A stretch of 6,704 nt of DNA, from NCBI GenBank assembly GCA_955652925.1, contig CATPCO010000004.1, positions 1 to 6,704 on the forward strand. The letters run 5' to 3'. Shown here piece by piece: positions 1 to 6,215 of the stretch; positions within the stretch are counted from its first letter, which is position 1; each line of letters opens with the position of its first letter. The notes under the pieces were generated by a model. The model saw only the letters and a program-made list of their open reading frames with translations. It did not search any database and was not told the origin of the DNA. The DNA is from an uncultured Xanthobacteraceae bacterium. Lineage in GTDB: Bacteria > Pseudomonadota > Alphaproteobacteria > Rhizobiales > Xanthobacteraceae. A program made the position numbers and the translations under genes.

Positions 1-11
1 CGAGGTACGCT

Positions 12-57
12 AACCGCGGGTTCGTCTCTGTATGACCCACAAGAGACATAGGCGGTT
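12..57. repeat. Nested stem-loop upstream of the first substrate-binding protein gene
   Basis: The outer arms AACCGC (12-17) and GCGGTT (52-57) and the inner arms GTCTCT (24-29) and AGAGAC (42-47) are perfect inverted pairs around a 12-base loop containing TGACCC. The internal loop is asymmetric (6 and 4 bases). It lies about 115 bases before the start codon at 174. It may be a worn copy of a short intergenic repeat or an RNA hairpin in the leader; nothing identifies a ligand or a regulator. Confidence 0.35.
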
Positions 58-173
58 CCGGATTGCTGCTGCGCAACTAACGACTGAACCCCATTCCGCC
101 ACGCCCGTTTCCCTGCTGTAATCATCTAGGTTCCTCGGCAAGTTTGGCATGCTCTCGGGTTCGGACATCGGCA

Positions 174-1151
174 ATGCGACGACGTGATTTCATTGCTGGA
201 ATTGCTGGATCAGCGGCAGAGTGGCCGCTCGCGGCAAGGTCGCAGCAGCCGGCCAGGCTGCCGACCATCGGGTTCTTGGGCGCGACCACGCCTTCAGCTC
301 AGAGCCAATGGACAGTTGCTTTTGTGCAGCGACTGCGCGAACTCGGCTGGATCGAGGGTCGCACCGTCGCGATCGAGTATCGCTGGGCGGACGGACGCGG
401 CGAGCGCTATGCCGAGATCGCGGCTGAGTTCATCCACCTCAAGGTCGACGTCATTGTCACGCCGGGAGGCGCGGTCGTCGCGGCAAAGCAGGCGACATCG
501 GTCATCCCGATTGTCTTCGCGGCGGCGGTGGACCCGGTTGGCGACGGACTCGTCGCGAGCTTGGCGCGACCGGGTGGCAATGTCACCGGCCTGTCGATCC
601 AGGCGACCGATACTTCTGGCAAGCGACTCGAACTCTTGCGCGAGGTTGTCCCCGGTCTCCGCCGGTTAGCGATTATGGGCAATGTCGGTTATCCCGCCGT
701 CGTGGTGGAGATGGGCGAGGTTCAGGCAATGGCCCGCACGCTCGGCGTGGAGGTCGTCACACTCGAAATCCGGCGAGCGGAGGATATCGCGACCGCCTTC
801 AAGGCGCTCAAGGGCGGCGCAGACGCACTCTATGTAGTGACCGACCCGCTCATAAGCGCCACTCGGGTTCGAATCAACACCTTGGCGCTCGGCAAACGAC
901 TACCGACGATACACGGCAATCGGGAGGTCGTCGAAGCGGGCGGTCTGATGTCCTATGGACCGAACTTCGTGAACCTTTACGGACACTCCGCAGATTTTGT
1001 CGTCAAGATTCTGCGTGGAGCGAAGCCGAGCGACATCCCGGTCGAGCAGCCGACCAAGTTCGATCTTGTTGTCAACCTAATCACCGCGCAGGCGCTCGGC
1101 CTCGAAGTGCCGCCGACCCTGCTCGCCACCGCCGACGAGGTGATCGAGTAA
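174..1151 (+). CDS. ABC transporter substrate-binding protein (PF04392 family), exported
   Basis: This is a predicted periplasmic solute-binding protein of 325 residues, close to the usual family length. The leader (residues 1-23) starts MRRRDFI, a twin-arginine-like motif, followed by a short hydrophobic stretch and an ARS/QQ site where signal peptidase I could cut; there is no lipobox cysteine. A Glu at residue 16 sits inside the leader's hydrophobic stretch, where relatives usually have Ala. Family signatures are DPVGDGL...GGNVTG (120-139), GGLMSYGP (256-263) and EQPTKFDLVVN (291-301), and the protein ends in ADEVIE. A TTG start at 144 would add ten residues before the leader; ATG 174 is preferred because it puts MRRR at the N terminus as in relatives, although no strong Shine-Dalgarno is seen. 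No permease or ATPase gene is adjacent, so it is an orphan binding protein here. Members resemble TrpX-like binding proteins, but the ligand cannot be predicted. Confidence 0.93.
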   Translation: MRRRDFIAGIAGSAAEWPLAARSQQPARLPTIGFLGATTPSAQSQWTVAFVQRLRELGWIEGRTVAIEYRWADGRGERYAEIAAEFIHLKVDVIVTPGGAVVAAKQATSVIPIVFAAAVDPVGDGLVASLARPGGNVTGLSIQATDTSGKRLELLREVVPGLRRLAIMGNVGYPAVVVEMGEVQAMARTLGVEVVTLEIRRAEDIATAFKALKGGADALYVVTDPLISATRVRINTLALGKRLPTIHGNREVVEAGGLMSYGPNFVNLYGHSADFVVKILRGAKPSDIPVEQPTKFDLVVNLITAQALGLEVPPTLLATADEVIE

Positions 1152-1223
1152 ATCTGGGCTTTCTGCACACGCAGGTTGCTGCATCTGCTCACGGCAGCAG
1201 TTGGCACATAGGGGAAGTGCCGG

Positions 1224-1273
1224 AATGTCCGCCTTTACGGAGAGTCTTGGTAAGCGGACCATCCGCGGACATT
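1224..1273. repeat. Inverted repeat AATGTCCGC / GCGGACATT
   Basis: The nine-base arms AATGTCCGC (1224-1232) and GCGGACATT (1265-1273) are perfect inverted copies separated by 32 bases, which contain a further partial GCGGAC copy near 1254. It lies 72 bases after the stop codon at 1151. I recall TGTCCGC/GCGGACA motifs as frequent in Bradyrhizobium intergenic DNA, so this is probably a degenerate dispersed repeat. The loop is long and no T-run follows, so it is a poor intrinsic terminator. Confidence 0.5.
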
Positions 1274-1291
1274 GAGGGATGATATGATTGC

Positions 1292-1322
1292 ACTGTCCCG
1301 AAAATCTTCTTCTTGGGACAGT
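1292..1322. repeat. Short hairpin ACTGTCCC / GGGACAGT
   Basis: Perfect eight-base arms ACTGTCCC (1292-1299) and GGGACAGT (1315-1322) surround a 15-base loop, in the spacer between the convergent genes ending at 1151 (+) and 1398 (-). Neither strand has a T-run after the stem, so a rho-independent terminator is not supported, although a bidirectional 3'-end structure is possible. It could also be one end of a small mobile element remnant. Confidence 0.4.
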
Positions 1323-1397
1323 TATGATACTGCGATTACGAAACCCCAAATTCGAAAGGATTAGTTTTCGTGAAGAACTCCACCCAGCCTGCGGCAA

Positions 1398-2060
1398 TTA
1401 CCGGCAGCTGATAGCGCCGATTGCGATGGTGACCGCGGCCTGGGTGGGATCGATGACCGCGATACCCAGCGCCTCTTCCAGCGGCCGGCGGTGGCGCGTC
1501 ATGCCGGCGCAGCCCATCACCACGGCTTCCGCGCCATCCTCGTCCCGCAGCCGGCGGCCGACCTCGACCATGTGTGCCAAAGTGTTGTCGCCGCTTGCGG
1601 TCTCGGCGACCGACATGTTGAGGGGGCGCTCGCCCGCGAGGCGATCGATCAACGCCATCTGGCGTAAATAGCGCATGTGCCGCGCAATGGAGCGCTGGCC
1701 AATGGCAATGACGCCAAAGCGCCCGCCGCGCGCCAGCGCCGTCAACACGCCGCATTCGGCGATCCCGAATACCGGCCGCGCCGTGCCTTCACGGCAGACG
1801 TGGAGCCCGGGATCGCTGTAACAGGCAAGCACAAACGCGTCGGACGCATTGTCCGCCTCGACCAGCGCGCGCAGCGGCATCACGACGCTCTCCACATCGG
1901 CCTGGGTCTCGATGCCGAAAGGACCCTCGGCGAGTGTCGAGCAGACAATCTCCGGCCCATTCTCGAACCGCAGCGGATCGAGCGCGCCGTCAATCGAATG
2001 GGTCACGGTCTCGTTTGAGTTCGGGTTGACCACGCGAATCCGCAAGCGCTTATCGCTCAT
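1398..2060 (-). CDS. Asp/Glu/hydantoin racemase family protein
   Basis: The 220-residue cytoplasmic protein has the full length of the hydantoin racemase branch of the Asp/Glu racemase superfamily (PF01177). These cofactor-independent enzymes use two cysteines to move a proton at a carbon next to a carbonyl. Visible landmarks are IRVVNPNSN at the N terminus (8-16), the first likely catalytic cysteine in LACYSDPG (Cys80) and the second in VMGCAGM (Cys184), so both active-site thiols are kept. ATG at 2060 is chosen over an in-frame ATG at 2075 because GAGG lies six bases before it. The gene is on the same strand as, and 211 bases downstream of, the pentapeptide gene, with a palindromic repeat between; it could be a third cistron or have its own promoter. 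No hydantoinase or carbamoylase gene is in view, so hydantoin is not shown to be the substrate; an isomerase of the maleate isomerase or arylmalonate type is an alternative. Confidence 0.88.
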   Translation of the reverse strand: MSDKRLRIRVVNPNSNETVTHSIDGALDPLRFENGPEIVCSTLAEGPFGIETQADVESVVMPLRALVEADNASDAFVLACYSDPGLHVCREGTARPVFGIAECGVLTALARGGRFGVIAIGQRSIARHMRYLRQMALIDRLAGERPLNMSVAETASGDNTLAHMVEVGRRLRDEDGAEAVVMGCAGMTRHRRPLEEALGIAVIDPTQAAVTIAIGAISCR

Positions 2061-2066
2061 GAATGG

Positions 2067-2070
2067 CCTC
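2067..2070 (-). promoter_or_regulatory. Shine-Dalgarno GAGG deciding the racemase start
   Basis: On the minus strand GAGG is followed by six bases and then ATG at 2060. The alternative ATG at 2075 has no purine-rich stretch at a suitable distance, so this site argues for the shorter 220-residue protein. Confidence 0.6.
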
Positions 2071-2111
2071 GGCATGCGGCTGTGGTGCTAAAAGTAGGAA
2101 TCATGTCGCGA

Positions 2112-2252
2112 CGTCATTCCCGGGACCGAGCGTAGCGAGGGAACCGGGAATCCAATAAGCACCGCCGCCCATTACAAGGACTGTGTTTACTGGGTTCCGG
2201 GCTCGCCGTCGATCTCGGGTGAACTCGAGATCGACGGCGCCCCGGAATGACG
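2112..2252. repeat. Palindromic intergenic repeat, copy 1 (141 bp)
   Basis: The element begins CGTCATTCC and ends GGAATGACG, with terminal inverted arms matching at 12 of 13 positions. A left hairpin pairs ATTCCCGG with CCGGGAAT (near 2115-2151). A right hairpin pairs 14 bases at 2204-2217 with 2226-2239 around an 8-base loop. A second copy in the same orientation lies at 4614-4753; by eye they are roughly four-fifths identical, with a 22-base identical block at 2192-2213 and 4694-4715. The architecture fits non-autonomous, REP/MITE-like intergenic repeats that I recall as common in Bradyrhizobium and Rhodopseudomonas. It starts 19 bases past the pentapeptide gene's stop. Confidence 0.85.
2195..2247 (-). 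terminator. Possible 3'-end hairpin after the pentapeptide gene
   Basis: Within repeat copy 1, a stem of seven pairs (TTCCGGG 2195-2201 with CCCGGAA 2241-2247) stacks on the 14-pair stem. On the minus strand it begins 24 bases beyond the pentapeptide stop codon. Such a stable hairpin could stop transcription or protect the transcript's 3' end, but no U-run follows, so termination is only an inference. Confidence 0.3.
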
Positions 2253-2271
2253 GCTTCGGTTAATGATGCTG

Positions 2272-2880
2272 TCAGGTCCAGAGATAACCGTAACGCCGGA
2301 TGGAGCCGGCGAGCCGATTGACGGCCGGCGCGGATGTCTGCTCGCCCAGCGCCGCCCCGACCAGCCAGGTGCGGCCGTGCACTTCGAGACCGCGAATGTC
2401 GGCGCGGGCCAGGAACGCGGTCTGGTTGCACCACAACCCGCCGAAGCATTGGGTGTCAACAAGCGAGACCGGTCCTGCAAACCGGGCGCGATCAAGCGAG
2501 AGATTGCCGTAGCAGGTGATGCGGTCGAGATCGGCGGCATCGCCAAACTCGGCCTGATCGAAGCAAGCCACGCCCTGGAATTCAGCACCCGAGAAGGTTG
2601 CGCCGCGATGGAAGCGCGCGCGATCGAAGCGTCCGTCGCTGAGGAAACGCACGCCAGTGAAGGTCACCGCGGCATTGAAGGTGCAATCGATGAACCAGGC
2701 CAAGCCCTGAAACACCGCATCGCGCAAGGTAAGCGGTGCATTAAAAACCGTTCCTGAAAAATCGAGGTTGGGCAGCAAAGCTGCTTCAAGCTCGATCGGC
2801 TCATCGATAACGAGGCCGCGCAAATCCTCGAACTCACCGCGCCGCAGCGGCGCTGCGAGCTTGGCGCGGAAGGAGTTCAT
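2272..2880 (-). CDS. Pentapeptide-repeat protein
   Basis: The 202-residue protein has no signal peptide or membrane segment. Residues about 40-160 carry phenylalanines (Leu or Ile in places) at regularly alternating steps of five and six residues: F41, F46, then F57, F63, F68, F74, F79, F85, F90, F96, F101, F107, F112, and more loosely to F156. This 11-residue rhythm, with A/G-x-F and F-x-G steps, is typical of Pentapeptide_3 (PF13576) right-handed beta-helix proteins. The first 40 residues are a non-repeat cap, and the C-terminal tail ends RRYGYLWT. Its ATG overlaps the TGA of the TPP-enzyme gene (ATGA, four shared bases), so translation is very probably coupled. A structural, scaffold or binding role is more likely than catalysis; a link to the TPP enzyme is inferred only from the overlap. 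Nothing indicates a DNA-mimic, quinolone-resistance type function. Confidence 0.82.
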   Translation of the reverse strand: MNSFRAKLAAPLRRGEFEDLRGLVIDEPIELEAALLPNLDFSGTVFNAPLTLRDAVFQGLAWFIDCTFNAAVTFTGVRFLSDGRFDRARFHRGATFSGAEFQGVACFDQAEFGDAADLDRITCYGNLSLDRARFAGPVSLVDTQCFGGLWCNQTAFLARADIRGLEVHGRTWLVGAALGEQTSAPAVNRLAGSIRRYGYLWT

Positions 2881-4562
2881 GCGGTTCCCGCCGCGCCTGC
2901 AGGCGGCCCCGCAAAGCTCTGCGCGAACGGACCAACTGCGCTCATATCGACTTCGATCAGCTGCGGGCCGATGGCGCCCAACGCGCGATCGAGCGCGGCT
3001 GCAAAATCCTCGCTGCGCACGAGGCGCTGATAGGGCAGCGCCAGCGCCGAGGCGATGAGGGCGAAATCAGGCGTGTGCAGATCGGCGTAATGGCGCCGCC
3101 CGCCGAATTGCGCATCCTGGATATTGCGGATCACCCCATAACCGCGGTCGTTCATCAAAATGATGACGGCATCTGATTTGCACTCGACCGCGGTCGCAAG
3201 CTCGCCGAGATTCACCATGGCCCCGCCGTCGCCGACGAGCGCGATCGTTTTCGCGGGAGGACTCGCCGCCGCAGCGCCAATCGCCATGGCGATCCCTTGC
3301 CCGATACCGCCGCCAAGCGCATGCACGCCAAGATGAGGCGCGCCAATATGCACATAGCGGTTGCCGAACGTGCTGTTGGAAAGCGTGACATCGCGCACGA
3401 ACGGATGGCCACCTTGGGCAACGCGGCTTTGCAGCGCGTCGGCGACGGCGCGGTAGGGACCAAGCGTGGCGGCGAGATCGCGCTCGGACTGCGCGCGCGC
3501 GGCCGCGACCTGCGCAAGAAATTTTGCATCGACATCGAGGCGCCGCGGCAGGCGTTCGCACAAGCCGGCAAGCGCGGCGCGAGCATCGGCGGCGATGAAC
3601 AGGTCGACGGCATAGTTGCGCGCCGCCTGGGCGGGATCGGCGTCGATCTGGACCAATGGCCGGGGAAGCCGCGCCATGTTGTTGCGGGTCTCGTTGCCGC
3701 GCAGCCGCGAGCCGACGACAATCATGAGATCGGCGCGCTCGTAGATCGCTTGCGCCTGCGGCGTCATGTTGTAGGCGCCGAGCGTATGGTTGTGCGTCTC
3801 GGGGACCACGGCCCGTCCGTTGGTGCTGCTCACCGCAGCAAAGCCGCGCTCGACGAGATCGCGTGCGGGAACGCACGCTTCGCGCGCTCCGCCGCCGAGC
3901 CAGAGCATGGGCCGCCTGGCGCCGCGCACCAGATCGGCAAGCGTAGCGAGCAGACGGTCGTCCGCTGCCGAAGCAGTGACCGGCCCAACGCTGATATGAC
4001 GGGCCCGTGCGGCTTTTTCCCGCTGCACGTCGATCGGAATTTCGAGCGCGACCGGCCCGCGCGGCGGCGTGAGCGCGGCGCGGGCGGCGCACTCGATCAT
4101 GGGCACGGCGGTTCGCCCCTCCCAGACCCGGAAATAGGCTTTTGAGATTGCACGCAGCATGTCGGCCTGATGCGGCACGTCGTGGATGGCAGCCCGGTCG
4201 CGGTCCATGTAGGGCCGATCGACCTGCGAGGTGATGTGAAGGACGGGCGAGCCGGCGGTAAGCGCCTCGACCTGAGATCCGGCAGCGTTTGCGGCACCCG
4301 TTCCCGTGCTGGTGATGACCACGCCGATGGAGCGCGAGACGCGCGCATAGGCATCCGCCATGTTCATGGCGCCAGCCTCCCCGCGCGCCGGCACAAAGCG
4401 AATGCGGCCCTGGCGCGCAATCGCATCGAGGATCGGCATGTTGTGGATGGAAATGACGCCGAAGGCGGTGGTGACGCCGATATCGGCGAGCGCGTGGGCG
4501 ATGAGATCGCCGACCGGCTCTGCGATGGAAACCACATCCGGCGTGCGCGCGGCAATCGTCAT
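2877..4562 (-). CDS. Thiamine-diphosphate-dependent enzyme, acetolactate synthase-like
   Basis: The 561-residue cytoplasmic protein has the three-domain layout of the ThDP decarboxylase/acetolactate synthase superfamily: N-terminal pyrimidine-binding domain (about 13-180, PF02776), central domain (about 205-335, PF00205) and C-terminal diphosphate-binding domain (about 390-540, PF02775). The cofactor-activating glutamate is Glu62 in ARGEAGAMNMADAYAR. The metal/diphosphate motif is GDGG (444-447), closing with N471-D472 where many relatives have Asn-Asn. The RFDDR stretch of true acetolactate synthases is absent; the equivalent region reads VGSRLRGNETRNN (283-295). The loop at 35-43 reads GVISIHNMP, lacking the benzoylformate decarboxylase serine. 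It is therefore probably a catabolic lyase or decarboxylase of unknown 2-oxo-acid or acyl substrate, not a branched-chain amino acid biosynthesis enzyme, and no regulatory subunit gene is nearby. A weak AAGG lies eight bases before the ATG. It is the first gene of the unit containing the pentapeptide protein. Confidence 0.9.
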   Translation of the reverse strand: MTIAARTPDVVSIAEPVGDLIAHALADIGVTTAFGVISIHNMPILDAIARQGRIRFVPARGEAGAMNMADAYARVSRSIGVVITSTGTGAANAAGSQVEALTAGSPVLHITSQVDRPYMDRDRAAIHDVPHQADMLRAISKAYFRVWEGRTAVPMIECAARAALTPPRGPVALEIPIDVQREKAARARHISVGPVTASAADDRLLATLADLVRGARRPMLWLGGGAREACVPARDLVERGFAAVSSTNGRAVVPETHNHTLGAYNMTPQAQAIYERADLMIVVGSRLRGNETRNNMARLPRPLVQIDADPAQAARNYAVDLFIAADARAALAGLCERLPRRLDVDAKFLAQVAAARAQSERDLAATLGPYRAVADALQSRVAQGGHPFVRDVTLSNSTFGNRYVHIGAPHLGVHALGGGIGQGIAMAIGAAAASPPAKTIALVGDGGAMVNLGELATAVECKSDAVIILMNDRGYGVIRNIQDAQFGGRRHYADLHTPDFALIASALALPYQRLVRSEDFAAALDRALGAIGPQLIEVDMSAVGPFAQSFAGPPAGAAGTA

Positions 4563-4613
4563 TGCGCGTGCCTTGTTCGTGGCTGTGGATTTGCCAGCAC
4601 CAGATCAGCGTTT

Positions 4614-4753
4614 CGTCATGCCCGGGACCGCGCGCAGCGGGGGAGCCGGGAACCCACTCATCACCACCCTCAATTACAGGCGCCGTGATTACAGGGTTCC
4701 GGGCTCGCCGTCGATCCCGGGTAAATCGAGATCGACGGCACCCCAAAATGACG
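4614..4753. repeat. Palindromic intergenic repeat, copy 2 (140 bp)
   Basis: This is a same-orientation copy of the element at 2112-2252, starting CGTCATGCCCGGG and ending AAAATGACG. Its right hairpin keeps GCCGTCGAT (4707-4715) paired with ATCGACGGC (4731-4739), but the rest of the stem and the outer end have drifted, so it is the more decayed copy. It ends 51 bases upstream of the TPP-enzyme start, leaving room for the promoter only in 4563-4613 or inside the repeat. Its other edge almost touches the transposase remnant. Confidence 0.82.
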
Positions 4754-4768
4754 AGGCATGAGGTTGTC

Positions 4769-4889
4769 CAGGCAAGGGCCAAAGCACGTGGGCTGCGTTC
4801 GATTGGCGCTTCGGTGGAATATTGGCCCACGCGGCCTGCTGATTGACGAGCGCTCTGATCCAGTCAGCGTCATATCCTCGACCTGCCAG
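4769..4889 (-). pseudogene. IS5-family transposase fragment, frameshifted
   Basis: Reading the minus strand from 4889, one frame gives LAGRGYDADWIRALVNQQ followed by AAWANIPPKR, ending near 4806. This strongly resembles the region around the second catalytic Asp of IS5-type DDE transposases, where GYDAD(W/A)(I/L)R...IPPKRNRK is typical. Homology then continues in another frame as ANRTQPTCFGPCL to 4769, matching the following NR--PICFSPYL stretch, so a small indel sits at about 4800-4805. About 40 codons survive. The segment with the final catalytic Glu (RN-VERFFN in relatives) is missing, and repeat copy 2 begins 15 bases further on. No inverted ends or target duplication can be recognised, so this is a dead relic. 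Family assignment is from motif memory and is fairly firm. Confidence 0.75.
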
Positions 4890-5004
4890 CGACATTTACC
4901 CGGCCGCGAATGACCCCAAAGCGACTTTAGGCACTCTGTCCAAAACGGCACGTTGAGCTATATTCGTCTTCCATCCTGGCCAAAGATTATCAAAGTACGC
5001 AAAA

Positions 5005-5985
5005 ATGATCTTGCGCAGGTCTGTTATTCTGGCGCTCGGGTCGATGCCATTGCTGGCCCGTCGAGCGTTCTCTCAAACGGCGGTCAAAGTTCGCCGTGTG
5101 GGATTGCTGAGCTCTTCAGCGCCGCTCACCGACGCAAACCCGGTCGTCGTCGGGCTTACGGCCGGGTTTTCCAAGCGCGGCTATGTTGTCGGAAGCTCTC
5201 TGATTTTCGAGCGGCGGGCAGCTGAAGCACAACCGGACCGGCTGCCGCAGCTCGTTGACGACCTGAAGAGCAAGGCAGAATTAATAATTACGCAGAGCTA
5301 CGCTGCGGCGCGAGTCGTCAAAGACCGCTCCAATGTCCCTGTGGTTGCGATCACAGGCGCCGACCCGGTTGCGATGGGGTTGATTGACAGCTTGGCTCAC
5401 CCCGGTGGCAATGTCACCGGCGTCGGCGAAGTTGCAGCGGAGCTTTCGGCCAAGCGGCTGGAGGTCCTCAGAGATACGTTTCCGAGCTTGCGCAAGATTG
5501 CCATGCTGTGGAATGCAGACGATCTCGGGATGACCATGCGCTACAAATCGGCCGAAGGGGCGGCGCGCACGCTGGGTTTCGACATACAGCCGCTTGGCGT
5601 GCGTGAACCTGACGACTTCGCTGCTGCGTTTTCCGCGATGGTGCGCGACCGTCCCGATGCCATCCTGATGGTTACGGATGCCCTGACTGCGCTCAATCGC
5701 AAGCGGGTATTTGAGTTTGCGGCCCAGCAGAAGCTGCCCGCGATTTATGAATATGATTTTCTTGTCCGCGACGGCGGGCTGATGTCTTACGGCCCCGATA
5801 TGAGTGAAGTCTACGATCGCGCGGCGGATCTTGCCGATCGGATCTTAAAAGGAGCGCGCCCCGCCGATCTCCCATTCGAGCAGCCAACCCACTTCCGTCT
5901 CGTGATCAACAAGAAGACCCTGGAGTCACTCGGGTTGACCATACCGGCAGCAATGCAGATGAGAGCAGATGAGGTCGTCGACTGA
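5005..5985 (+). CDS. ABC transporter substrate-binding protein (PF04392 family), second paralogue
   Basis: The 326-residue predicted periplasmic binding protein has a leader (1-23) with basic ILRRS, a hydrophobic core and an AFS/Q cleavage site; no lipobox is present. It shares with the protein at 174-1151 the signatures DPVAMGL...GGNVTG (120-139), GGLMSYGP (257-264), EQPTHFRLVIN (292-302) and a terminal ADEVVD, so both are paralogues within PF04392. The pocket-facing stretches differ (LPAIYEYDFLVRDGG here, LPTIHGNREVVEAGG in the other), which suggests different ligands. ATG 5005 lacks a clear Shine-Dalgarno, but the leader fits it well. No membrane or ATPase component is adjacent. The nearest gene on the same strand is the CoA-transferase 230 bases downstream; a shared role in uptake and activation of an organic acid is possible but unproven. 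Confidence 0.93.
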   Translation: MILRRSVILALGSMPLLARRAFSQTAVKVRRVGLLSSSAPLTDANPVVVGLTAGFSKRGYVVGSSLIFERRAAEAQPDRLPQLVDDLKSKAELIITQSYAAARVVKDRSNVPVVAITGADPVAMGLIDSLAHPGGNVTGVGEVAAELSAKRLEVLRDTFPSLRKIAMLWNADDLGMTMRYKSAEGAARTLGFDIQPLGVREPDDFAAAFSAMVRDRPDAILMVTDALTALNRKRVFEFAAQQKLPAIYEYDFLVRDGGLMSYGPDMSEVYDRAADLADRILKGARPADLPFEQPTHFRLVINKKTLESLGLTIPAAMQMRADEVVD

Positions 5986-6070
5986 AGCGACGCGGTTGGA
6001 AGCCACGACGCTTTCGCCATACGCTGTCACCAGTGCATTGAGTGCACACCAGTTTATGTTGCAGGCCGGA

Positions 6071-6123
6071 CCCGGATATCGCCATCGGGCCGCGCTTCGC
6101 GGGGACCCGTTGGCTCATCCGGG
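6071..6123. repeat. Palindromic intergenic element CCCGGAT / ATCCGGG
   Basis: Perfect outer arms CCCGGAT (6071-6077) and ATCCGGG (6117-6123) enclose a second hairpin: CGGG plus CCGCG (6086-6094), loop CTT, then CGCGG (6098-6102), a three-base bulge and CCCG (6106-6109). It occupies the 230-base spacer between the binding protein and the CoA-transferase. Similar GC-rich sequences with CGTTGGCTCATCCGGG recur in Bradyrhizobium spacers as far as I recall. It could attenuate read-through into the CoA-transferase gene. Confidence 0.5.
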
Positions 6124-6201
6124 CTACGGCTGCTACGGCGGCGTCATTGTCATGCCGGACTTCTTCATGTTCAATCATGTCGAGCCAATCAGCTCCTAGC
6201 G

Positions 6202-6206
6202 GGAGG
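6202..6206 (+). promoter_or_regulatory. Strong Shine-Dalgarno GGAGG for the CoA-transferase
   Basis: GGAGG is followed by nine bases and ATG 6216. It is the best ribosome binding site in the window and fixes the start of a gene that runs off the right edge. Confidence 0.75.
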
Positions 6207-6215
6207 AACGAGAAA

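Noticed and set aside
1077..1397. 106-codon minus-strand frame downstream of the first binding protein
   Set aside because: It overlaps the end of that gene in antisense and otherwise reads through the inverted repeats in the spacer.
2112..2252. Possible small proteins ending in STASPEP or EIDGEPGTQ
   Set aside because: The same peptides come from both palindromic repeat copies in several frames, so they are translations of the repeat, not genes.
2263..2757. 164-codon plus-strand frame over the pentapeptide gene
   Set aside because: It is antisense to a protein with a clear 11-residue Phe periodicity; that rhythm explains the open mirror frame.
3297..4145. Long open frame (282 codons) on the plus strand inside the TPP-enzyme gene
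   Set aside because: It is antisense to a gene with clear cofactor motifs and has no recognisable domain; high GC makes long shadow frames common.
3067..4830. 587-codon minus-strand frame overlapping the TPP-enzyme gene
   Set aside because: It has extreme Arg/Ala/His composition, runs through a palindromic repeat and the IS relic, and shows no domain; it is a frame-shifted shadow.
4953..4990. Candidate sigma-70 promoter TTGAGC...GATTAT before the second binding protein
   Set aside because: The spacing is 26 bases, too long, and the closer pairing CTGTCC...CTATAT matches the -35 consensus at only half its positions.
5969..6199. 76-codon plus-strand frame between the binding protein and the CoA-transferase
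   Set aside because: It starts inside the previous gene in another frame, lacks a ribosome binding site and reads through the palindromic element at 6071-6123.
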